From NCBI GenBank assembly GCA_016928415.1, contig JAFGKU010000011.1, positions 1 through 47,950 on the forward strand: a stretch of DNA of 47,950 bases, in the 5' to 3' direction. Under the pieces are notes generated by a model, which was not told the DNA's origin, searched no databases, and worked only from the letters and a program-made list of their open reading frames with translations. This document shows positions 41,336-47,950 of this stretch, piece after piece (positions within the stretch are counted from its first letter, which is position 1; the number at the start of each line of letters is the position of its first letter). This DNA comes from Spirochaetales bacterium. Its GTDB lineage: Bacteria > Spirochaetota > Spirochaetia > SZUA-6 > JAFGRV01. Made by a program: the position numbers and the translations under genes.

Positions 41336-43453
41336 ATGCAGAGGAAAACAATTGGCGTACTTGTTAACAATCTCAGGTCCGCTTTTATCCGCCGGATACT
41401 GAACGGGATAACCGGTGAAGCCAGGAAAGAAAATGTAAGTACAATCATTTTTGAAGGCGGATTATTGGGCTCCGATTTTGATTTCAAATATCACAAGAGC
41501 ACCGTTTACCGCATGGTTCATTCGCAGGAGGTGGATGCCCTTCTCATCTTTTCCTATTTAATATTCAGAAATAAAAACCCGGAGGAAATTACCCGGTTTT
41601 GTAAAATGTTCAGGCCCGTTCCCATACTCAATATAGGCATCAACCTTCCCGAAGTTCCTTCAATTTATATCAACAACAAACAGGGCATGTCGGAATTGCT
41701 GACCCATCTCTATTCATTCCACAAGTACAAACGGATAGCCATTGTAAGGGGTCCGGCAAATGCCCTTGATGCCGAGGAAAGGTTGATCGAATATATTACC
41801 TTCTTTCAATCCCGCAATCTGGAAATAAACACGGACCTGATAGTAAACGGGGATTTCAATTATGATTCCGGCGTGAAGGCTGTTAAAATTCTTTTAGATG
41901 AAAGGAAGATCCCGTTTGATGCCATAATCGCCTCCAATGATAATTGTGCACTGGGCATAATTGCCGAATTGAAAAAACGGAGCATTAAGGTCCCGGAAGA
42001 TATTGCTGTCGCGGGTTTCGACGATACTCTCCAGGCATCAATCATACAGCCGGGCCTGACGACCGTATATCAGCCCATACATGAATTCGGCATGAAAGCG
42101 TTTCACACATTGTATGACAGCATGAAAAGCAGCCAGCCAATCACATTGCAGACGGAATTACCAAGCAGTATAGTAATAAGGGAATCATGCGGTTGTATAC
42201 ATGGAGAACAAATCCCTTACAAGGCTGATCTTACACACGGGTTAAATAAAATAACGGAGGATTATCTAGTAAAAGCAGCCGTACCGGCCACAGAAGAGAC
42301 AACAAGACAAATTAATCAAGTCATCGGTTTATTGCTTAAACAAAAATCAGTTGATGAACAGATCTTAAAATCGGAGTGGCAGTCATTCGTTTACGCTTTA
42401 TATTCGGCAGGCTGCGAAGGGGAATATATTCTTAAACTCATCTCGATTATACAGGAGTATTTATCATTGGTTCAAAAACCCGGACACCATAAATTGATTA
42501 CGGAACGTATTGCGCAGATTAACGCCCTGACAATAGACCTCGTGGAAAGTTTCAGGCTTGATTCGGATAATAAAAGGAATGAGGACTGGATGACCTTGCG
42601 TGACCTGCATCAAATGCTGGAAGAAAAAACAGATATTGACGTAATGGCTTCCATAATTGAACAATATTTGCTGAAACTGGGATTCAATCATTTCTTTATT
42701 GCACTCTATGACAACCTTTTTTCAACCGAAAAACTCAGGCTTGTTTTGGCCTGTACAAACGCCAAAAAACTGGAAATGAAGCAGCCATTGTACGGCAGCA
42801 GCAAGTTACTGCCCGTGGCCGATTTGCTGTCCGGTATCGGCCGTTATAATCTTGTAGTCAAAGCGCTTTATTACGGGCCTTACAATATAGGCATTGTTAT
42901 CCTGAACAAGGAAACATGGGGCTATGATTACCTCGAAGAATTAAGACGCATCCTGAGTGATTGTTTGTTCTATACACTGAGAATACGGGATATTGAAAGC
43001 CTGATTACACATAAGGAAGAACTTGTACACGAAAAAACCGAAAACCTGATGACAAGAAACAAAGAATTGAAAGGTATAATAAAAAAGCTCCAGGATTCCA
43101 TTTCCCTTACGGACAAATCCCTGTCTTTGAAACCGGATTTCAGGATCCAGAAAGTTCTTAATTATATTGAAAACAATTATAATTCACCCATCACCCTGGC
43201 TGACGCAGCGCGTGAAGCATTTATGGGCCGGACTTACTTCTCGACATACTTCAAGGAGGCAACGGGCTTTCGTTTCAGCGATTACCTGGCCGAATTCAGG
43301 GCACGGAAAGCGGTCCAGCTGCTGAGAAATCCCTACCTTAAAATTCAGGAAATCGCATTCATGGTCGGATATACGGATGCCAATTATTTCTCAAAGGTGT
43401 TTAAAAAACACTCAGGTATGACCCCGCAAAAATACAGGGATATTAAATTATAG
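41336..43453 (+). CDS. LacI-type sugar sensor fused to AraC output domain
   Basis: A 705-residue regulator without an N-terminal LacI helix-turn-helix. Residues 1-285 are a periplasmic-binding-protein-like sensor of the LacI/GalR type (TIGVLVNNLRSAFIRRIL, IASNDNCALGIIAELKKR, VPEDIAVAGFDDT, LTTVYQP). A middle region (about 300-590) of helices and a GAF-like domain follows, with a coiled coil near 560-590. The C-terminal ~100 residues are an AraC double helix-turn-helix (ITLADAAREAFMGRTYFSTYFKEATG, IQEIAFMVGYTDANYFSKVF). Proteins of this build are common in spirochaetes and usually control sugar uptake or breakdown. Its position directly after the sulfatase suggests control of polysaccharide genes. 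It has its own promoter. Confidence 0.85.
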   Translation: MQRKTIGVLVNNLRSAFIRRILNGITGEARKENVSTIIFEGGLLGSDFDFKYHKSTVYRMVHSQEVDALLIFSYLIFRNKNPEEITRFCKMFRPVPILNIGINLPEVPSIYINNKQGMSELLTHLYSFHKYKRIAIVRGPANALDAEERLIEYITFFQSRNLEINTDLIVNGDFNYDSGVKAVKILLDERKIPFDAIIASNDNCALGIIAELKKRSIKVPEDIAVAGFDDTLQASIIQPGLTTVYQPIHEFGMKAFHTLYDSMKSSQPITLQTELPSSIVIRESCGCIHGEQIPYKADLTHGLNKITEDYLVKAAVPATEETTRQINQVIGLLLKQKSVDEQILKSEWQSFVYALYSAGCEGEYILKLISIIQEYLSLVQKPGHHKLITERIAQINALTIDLVESFRLDSDNKRNEDWMTLRDLHQMLEEKTDIDVMASIIEQYLLKLGFNHFFIALYDNLFSTEKLRLVLACTNAKKLEMKQPLYGSSKLLPVADLLSGIGRYNLVVKALYYGPYNIGIVILNKETWGYDYLEELRRILSDCLFYTLRIRDIESLITHKEELVHEKTENLMTRNKELKGIIKKLQDSISLTDKSLSLKPDFRIQKVLNYIENNYNSPITLADAAREAFMGRTYFSTYFKEATGFRFSDYLAEFRARKAVQLLRNPYLKIQEIAFMVGYTDANYFSKVFKKHSGMTPQKYRDIKL

Positions 43454-43507
43454 AAAGCATTTCTAATTTAAGCAGCTATAACATACAACTTATCGGAATG
43501 TCCATGA

Positions 43508-43960
43508 TTATTCATTTTCCCAGAGAATATAATTTTCAGGATTCCCGGCGCTTTCTTCTGGTATAGTGTATCCTGCAACGGACATCCCGTACCGGATAGT
43601 CGAATCAGGGTCTCCGGTAATGAGCGGATGCCATTCAGGAAGGTCTTTTCCTTCATTTAGAAGACGGTACGCACAGGTATCAGGCAGCCAATCCAATTCC
43701 TCCAGGGTATCCGGGCTCAGGTCAAGGCAGTCGGGTACATGCTGCCGCCTGTTTTCATAATCACGGCAACGGCATGTATTGCCGTCCAGGAGTTTACAGG
43801 CAACGGCGGTTAAATAAACCCTGCCCGTTTCCGCGTTCCTCAGCTTGTGAAGGCAGCATTTTCCGCAGCCGTCGCAGAGGGATTCCCATTCCTCTTGATT
43901 CATTTCCCGCAATACCTTGGATTTCCAGAAAGGGAGCAACTTTCTCCCTGGATTATTCAT
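43508..43960 (-). CDS. YcgN/UPF0260 family cysteine-cluster protein
   Basis: A 150-residue protein very similar in pattern to E. coli YcgN: FWKSKVLREMNQEEWESLCDGCGKCCLHKL, YLTAVACKLLDGNTCRCRDYENR, PDCLDL, and ELDWLPDTCAYRLLNEGKDL with PEWHPLITGD. The CxxCxxCC cluster and later cysteines suggest a bound metal or Fe-S cluster; the family's role is not established to my knowledge. It is cytoplasmic, with no signal. GAGGA lies five bases before the ATG. It follows msrA on the same strand, with a long perfect hairpin between them. Confidence 0.88.
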   Translation of the reverse strand: MNNPGRKLLPFWKSKVLREMNQEEWESLCDGCGKCCLHKLRNAETGRVYLTAVACKLLDGNTCRCRDYENRRQHVPDCLDLSPDTLEELDWLPDTCAYRLLNEGKDLPEWHPLITGDPDSTIRYGMSVAGYTIPEESAGNPENYILWENE

Positions 43961-44003
43961 TGTTTTCCTCGAATATCTTTCAGGTCCGCTCTTTTATAAT
44001 AAC

Positions 44004-44039
44004 CACAGGGTGAATTGTCAAGATACAATTCACCCTGTG
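44004..44039. terminator. Perfect 15-bp hairpin between msrA and the YcgN-family gene
   Basis: CACAGGGTGAATTGT (44004-44018) and ACAATTCACCCTGTG (44025-44039) pair perfectly around a CAAGAT loop. After it the minus strand reads GTTATTATAAAAG, a poor U-tract. It could be a terminator for msrA, an attenuator for the downstream gene, or an operator. Confidence 0.55.
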
Positions 44040-44114
44040 CTCTCTTTATATAAGGTAGTGTAGAATTCCACCGGATTGAAGGCGGGTAATGAAATCGGCT
44101 TTCACGGACATTAT

Positions 44115-44747
44115 TCACTTTTTCTTCAGCTTTTCAAGCTTGGGCCTGATAACCGCCTGGCAATACGCATTAAACGGGTTTTTGGCGAAATAATCCTGGT
44201 GGTAGTCCTCGGCAGGATAAAATTTTTTCAACGGGACAACTTCCGTCACTATCGGCGCATTGAACTGGCCGGACTCTGTCAACCCGAAGATTGTCTCCCT
44301 TGCCGTTTTTTCCTGTGCCTCGCTGTCATACAAAATGATGGAACGGTACTGTGTCCCCCTGTCCGCCCCCTGCCTGTTCGGCGTTGTAGGATCATGCGCT
44401 CTGAAAAAAAGCCTCAATATATCCTGGTACGTGATTTTCCCGGGATCAAAAGTGATTTGAACAACTTCCGCCTGTCCCGTATTTCCCGAACAAACCTCTT
44501 CATACGTGGGGTTCTCGGTGGTGCCGCCGGCATATCCGGAAATAACTGAGCGAACTCCTTCCATACCTTCAAAAACGGCTTCCACACACCAAAAACAACC
44601 GCCGCCAATGGTGGCTTTTTCAAAACCGTTAATTCCTGAGTCTGTCATGGTTACCTCCCTTGACGGGTATGGCAATGCATTTGCCGCTTTCTCCGGCGAA
44701 GAACCCACACAGGAGACCAGTAAAAGCATTGGAATAACCCATTTCAT
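44115..44747 (-). CDS. msrA: Peptide methionine sulfoxide reductase A, lipoprotein form
   Basis: The start at 44747 (MKWVIPMLLLVSC) gives a very short signal with a lipobox ending at Cys13, so the enzyme is probably membrane-anchored outside the cytoplasm. The catalytic motif is GGCFWCVEAVFEGMEGV. Other family blocks are SGYAGG, PTYEEVCSGNTGQAEVV, LFFRAHDPTTPNRQGADRGT and YHQDYFAKNPF. It reduces methionine-S-sulfoxide in oxidised proteins. MsrB is not fused and not nearby. The frame is open to 44804, but those extra residues are hydrophobic and lack a ribosome site. The gene is divergent from ilvD. Confidence 0.9.
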   Translation of the reverse strand: MKWVIPMLLLVSCVGSSPEKAANALPYPSREVTMTDSGINGFEKATIGGGCFWCVEAVFEGMEGVRSVISGYAGGTTENPTYEEVCSGNTGQAEVVQITFDPGKITYQDILRLFFRAHDPTTPNRQGADRGTQYRSIILYDSEAQEKTARETIFGLTESGQFNAPIVTEVVPLKKFYPAEDYHQDYFAKNPFNAYCQAVIRPKLEKLKKK

Positions 44748-44818
44748 AAAATACCCCGAAATAAAATTAATAAAAATGTTAACAATGGTAAATATCAGCA
44801 TCATGATTCAGATACATA

Positions 44819-44853
44819 CCCCTGTTGACAAACAGGGGCCAGAAGGGGATACT
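44819..44853 (+). promoter_or_regulatory. ilvD promoter overlapped by a hairpin
   Basis: CCCCTGTT-GACA-AACAGGGG (44819-44838) is a perfect 8-bp inverted repeat whose centre contains TTGACA (44825-44830). GATACT follows after 17 bases (44848-44853). The inverted repeat covering the -35 could be an operator. Confidence 0.5.
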
Positions 44854-44909
44854 GAAAACCTGGTACCGGTAAAAACCGGTGAAATAAAGTAAAAAACAGG
44901 AGCCATACC

Positions 44910-46754
44910 ATGAAACCGTACAGAAGTAAAATAACAACAGAAGGAAGAACCCGGTCCGGAGCCCGTTCCCTCTGGCGCGCGAACGGAATGACGGATGAGG
45001 ATTTTAAAAAACCGGTCATTGCCATTGTCAATTCTTATACGAATTTCGTTCCCGGTCATGTCCACCTGCGGGAAATAGGGGATCTATTGAAAAAACTGGT
45101 TGATGAAGCGGGCGGTTTCGGTGTTGAGTTCAATACAATAGCCATAGACGACGGGATCGCGATGGGCCACGGGGGAATGCTCTACTCCCTCCCCTCCCGT
45201 GAACTGATAGCGGACAGCGTCGAATACATGGTGGAAGCCCATGTGGCGGATGCCATGATCTGCATTCCGAACTGCGACAAAATCATTCCCGGCATGCTCA
45301 TGGCCGCCATGCGGCTCAATATTCCCGCCATATTCGTAAGCGGCGGTCCCATGGAAGCCGGTATTGTTAACGGTAAAAAATATGACCTTATCGATGTCAT
45401 GAAAATGGAAGGGGATGATTCCATTTCGGACGCCGATCTCCTTGCGGTGGAAAAATCGGCCTGTCCCACATGCGGAAGCTGCAGCGGTATGTTCACGGCC
45501 AATTCCATGAACTGCCTGACGGAAGCCATCGGCATGGGATATCCCGGCAACGGGACATTGATAGCCACTCATTCCCTCAGGCGCAAATTATTTGAAAAAG
45601 CGGCAAAACGGATAATGGAAATGTGCACGGAATACTATGAGAAGGGTAATTCAAAGGTATTGCCCCGCTCCATAGCAAGCTACAAGGCATTTGAAAACGC
45701 GATGACCCTGGATATCGCCATGGGAGGTTCAACGAATACGGTTCTTCACCTACTGGCCGTTGCACGGGAAGCGGGCGTTGATTTCACGATGAAGGATATA
45801 GACAACCTTTCAAGGAAGGTGCCGAATATCTGCAAGGTGGCTCCGTCATCACAGTACCACCTTGAAGACGTTCACCACGCAGGCGGCATAAGCTCTATCC
45901 TGGGTGAATTGCACAGGGCAAACCTGATTAATACGGATACTTTCAACTGCGAGGGCAAATCCACCCTGCAGGTTATCAGGGAAAACGATATAGGAGGCAA
46001 ATACCCGGAGCTTACGGAAGAAGCGAAACAGATGTACCTGGCGGCACCGGCAGGCAAACGCACGCTAAAAGGCATGGGGCAGGATGCAATGAACAAGGAC
46101 TATGACATGGACCGCGAAAACGGCTGCATCCGGGATGCGGAACACGCGTACAGCAGGGACGGCGGTTTGGCCGTGTTATATGGTAACATCGCGGCAAACG
46201 GATGCATAGTCAAAACGGCGGGCGTAGACAAATCCATCTATCAATTCAAGGGTAAAGCCCGCGTATTTGACTCACAGGAACAGTCCGTGGAAGCGATCCT
46301 CGGCAACAAAATCAAACCGGGTGATATTGTCGTTATCCGTTACGAAGGGCCGAAAGGCGGCCCGGGAATGCAGGAGATGCTGTACCCCACAACGTATTTA
46401 AAATCCAAGAAACTTGATAAAGAATGCGCCCTGTTGACAGACGGGCGTTTTTCGGGAGGTACGGCGGGTCTGAGTATCGGTCATGTATCGCCGGAAGCCG
46501 CCGATGAAGGCGTCATCGGCCTGGTTGAGGAAGGTGATATCATAGAGATAGACATCCCGGCCCGTAAAATCGAATTAAAAGTATCACAGGCAGATATAAA
46601 TGCGAGGAAAAGCAAGCTTAAATCGGGCGGCGGATTTGTACCGAAAAGAGAGAGGAAAGTCTCCAAATCGCTTCAATTATACGGTATGTTTGCAACGAGT
46701 GCGGATAATGGAGCCGTCAGGGACTGGGAAAAAATAACGCAATGCCAGCCTTGA
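44910..46754 (+). CDS. ilvD: Dihydroxy-acid dehydratase
   Basis: A 614-residue enzyme of the IlvD/Edd family. It converts 2,3-dihydroxy-3-methylbutanoate (and the methylpentanoate) to the keto acids in valine, leucine and isoleucine synthesis, in the cytoplasm. Cluster cysteines lie in [11 protein letters not shown] and [18 protein letters not shown]. Other typical blocks are [26 protein letters not shown], and [23 protein letters not shown] near the end. Length and motifs are full, and AGGAG precedes the ATG. No other branched-chain amino-acid gene is adjacent, so it is an isolated biosynthetic gene here. Edd (gluconate dehydratase) is a relative, but the sequence reads as IlvD. Confidence 0.93.
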   Translation: MKPYRSKITTEGRTRSGARSLWRANGMTDEDFKKPVIAIVNSYTNFVPGHVHLREIGDLLKKLVDEAGGFGVEFNTIAIDDGIAMGHGGMLYSLPSRELIADSVEYMVEAHVADAMICIPNCDKIIPGMLMAAMRLNIPAIFVSGGPMEAGIVNGKKYDLIDVMKMEGDDSISDADLLAVEKSACPTCGSCSGMFTANSMNCLTEAIGMGYPGNGTLIATHSLRRKLFEKAAKRIMEMCTEYYEKGNSKVLPRSIASYKAFENAMTLDIAMGGSTNTVLHLLAVAREAGVDFTMKDIDNLSRKVPNICKVAPSSQYHLEDVHHAGGISSILGELHRANLINTDTFNCEGKSTLQVIRENDIGGKYPELTEEAKQMYLAAPAGKRTLKGMGQDAMNKDYDMDRENGCIRDAEHAYSRDGGLAVLYGNIAANGCIVKTAGVDKSIYQFKGKARVFDSQEQSVEAILGNKIKPGDIVVIRYEGPKGGPGMQEMLYPTTYLKSKKLDKECALLTDGRFSGGTAGLSIGHVSPEAADEGVIGLVEEGDIIEIDIPARKIELKVSQADINARKSKLKSGGGFVPKRERKVSKSLQLYGMFATSADNGAVRDWEKITQCQP

Positions 46755-46774
46755 TGCCAGACCTGGCCGGATTA

Positions 46775-47950
46775 TCAGCGGAGTATTTCTAAAACAGGTC
46801 TTGATCTTAATTCAGGATAAAGAACGGACACGGGATAATACCGGTTACGGCCTATCATGGAGACTCCGTCGGAATAACGGGTGCTGTTCTGCCACCAGTC
46901 ACTGGGAATCGGATCATACACAACGAAATATTTTTTATCCAGACTGTAGCCCTTCACTACTATATAATGCCCGCCGGAATCGGTATAATACCGGCCGAAT
47001 AAATCCCGGGTATATTCGCCTTTTGCCACCGTCATTTTACCGCGGTTAAAAACGACTATAATAATATGGTCCTTGTCGATGGCATCAAATAGATCCTGTG
47101 GTGTATAGGTAACCCTGTAGACATTATTCACGTTGTAATTTTCAAGCGCCCTTCTTAGAAGTTCAAAACTCACGCCGCCGTCCGGATACGGCAGACCGGT
47201 AATTCTCCTGATTGTACGGACCGGAACATCCATACCCCTGGACCATGCGATGGACATGGACACGCAGGTAGGGCCGCAATTACCGTTCAAACCGGTATTG
47301 AACTGGGTTCTATACCAGTTAACATCACTCCGGGTGCTGTGTTTCGAGGGGATCGGGCTGACAAAGTAAAATCCCGTATGTGTGAAACCTTCAGCGGCAA
47401 CCGTGATTTTCGACCAGCCGGTATTCATTACAATGAATTTATCCGTATTGCCCACCTGTGTCAGAAGTTTAGGGTAGCCCGTGATATTACAGGTATAATT
47501 AAACGGGATCACATCACCTACATTGTCTATTGCTTTGGCATTCAAGCTGATTATATCGCCCTTGTTTACCTCGAAGAATACCGGAGCGTCAAACTGGATA
47601 TTGGCAAGGGCCCTCACATTAATCGTGAGGGAATTGGATGAAATATGGTTGTTATTTTCATCGACCACGATCAGGTTCACCTTGTAAATTCCCTTTTCCG
47701 TATACGTAAAAACGGGATTTCTTAATTCGGAAACCTCGCCGTTACCAAAATCCCATTTGTACGCTTTTACCTTGTCACGGGTAATGGTAGTTACATTGAA
47801 TTTGACAGTAAAGGGTTTAAGACCTGTCTTTTCATTCACCGTTATATGGATATCTGATAGAAGCCTGGGGATATTAATGAAATCTCCGGGTTTCAGCACC
47901 TTCGTACCGATCAATTTATTGTAATTTGCCAATTCATACCTTTTAATACC
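46775..47950 (-). CDS. LysM-PKD-C39-like peptidase, 5' end outside the window
   Basis: The frame is open to the right edge (the last six codons read GIKRYE), so the gene starts beyond 47950. The TTG at 47932 is not a convincing start, because the sequence around it (ELANYNKLIG, LKPGDFINIP) is the second half of a LysM cell-wall-binding repeat. A PKD-type beta domain follows (KAYKWDFGNGE, PVFTYTEKGIYKVNLIVVDE), then a second beta domain. The C-terminal ~190 residues are a C39-like cysteine peptidase: NGNCGPTCVSMSIAW (Cys), GGHYIVVKGYS (His) and VYDPIPSD (Asp). It is probably an envelope or secreted protease bound to peptidoglycan. It converges on ilvD. Confidence 0.8.
   Translation of the reverse strand, partial: GIKRYELANYNKLIGTKVLKPGDFINIPRLLSDIHITVNEKTGLKPFTVKFNVTTITRDKVKAYKWDFGNGEVSELRNPVFTYTEKGIYKVNLIVVDENNNHISSNSLTINVRALANIQFDAPVFFEVNKGDIISLNAKAIDNVGDVIPFNYTCNITGYPKLLTQVGNTDKFIVMNTGWSKITVAAEGFTHTGFYFVSPIPSKHSTRSDVNWYRTQFNTGLNGNCGPTCVSMSIAWSRGMDVPVRTIRRITGLPYPDGGVSFELLRRALENYNVNNVYRVTYTPQDLFDAIDKDHIIIVVFNRGKMTVAKGEYTRDLFGRYYTDSGGHYIVVKGYSLDKKYFVVYDPIPSDWWQNSTRYSDGVSMIGRNRYYPVSVLYPELRSRPVLEILR

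Noticed and set aside
47932-47932. TTG start of the C39-like peptidase
   Set aside because: The frame stays open to the edge, and the TTG falls inside a LysM repeat.

Overview
The window looks like chromosome of a spirochaete (phylum Spirochaetota), probably a free-living or environmental carbohydrate degrader. The strongest clue is the FliM-type half of the protein at 34770-36587, which closely follows spirochaetal FliM as I remember it. Supporting clues are an HEGEH-motif SprA-related protein, several relaxed-lipobox lipoproteins, threonine/proline-rich linkers in secreted enzymes, a CheX phosphatase, and a LacI-like sensor fused to an AraC output domain. No database was searched, so the phylum call is an inference. 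I found no tRNA, rRNA, CRISPR array, transposase or integrase.

Layout. 1-3993: degenerate 31-bp tandem repeats, a multi-PAS LuxR-type regulator, a lipoprotein with a decayed metallophosphatase fold, and an SprA-related protein. 4197-10058: a DUF2779 nuclease-like protein, a large secreted transglutaminase-like protein, a lone receiver protein, and a PQQ-type sugar dehydrogenase. 10144-14251: a large lipoprotein of the alpha-1,3-glucanase (GH87-like) type and a small discoidin-like lipoprotein. 14404-20941: a six-gene minus-strand run of pseudo-receiver adenylate cyclase, CheY, CheX, a 7TM sensor with HPt and CheA-like ATPase modules, a membrane-anchored EEP-family protein, and an ADP-ribosylglycohydrolase. 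21136-27771: lspA, then a GH81 and a GH16 beta-1,3-glucanase, each carrying two near-identical discoidin domains. 27873-33191: pepN, a carbohydrate-binding-like lipoprotein, an SDR oxidoreductase and a secreted unknown. 33322-37527: an AraC regulator, the flagellar-switch cassette and a membrane protein. 37771-43453: a multimodular sulfatase and the LacI/AraC hybrid regulator. 43508-47950: a YcgN-family protein, a lipoprotein MsrA, ilvD, and a LysM-PKD-C39-like protein that runs off the right edge.

How the genes may work together. GH81, GH16, GH87-like, sulfatase and the binding lipoproteins form a surface or secreted set for alpha- and beta-1,3-glucans and sulfated polysaccharide, such as fungal wall or algal material. 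The 7TM kinase has an N-terminal region resembling the GH2 sugar-binding jelly roll, so it may sense glycans and signal through CheY, CheX and cAMP.

The most unusual item is the three-gene cassette at 34240-36587: two small SpoA-domain proteins followed by one continuous protein that joins a FliM core to the FliG middle and C-terminal domains. The fusion lacks both the FliM CheY-binding peptide and the FliG FliF-binding domain. I do not know of this architecture being described. It may be an alternative or modulatory part of the flagellar C-ring.
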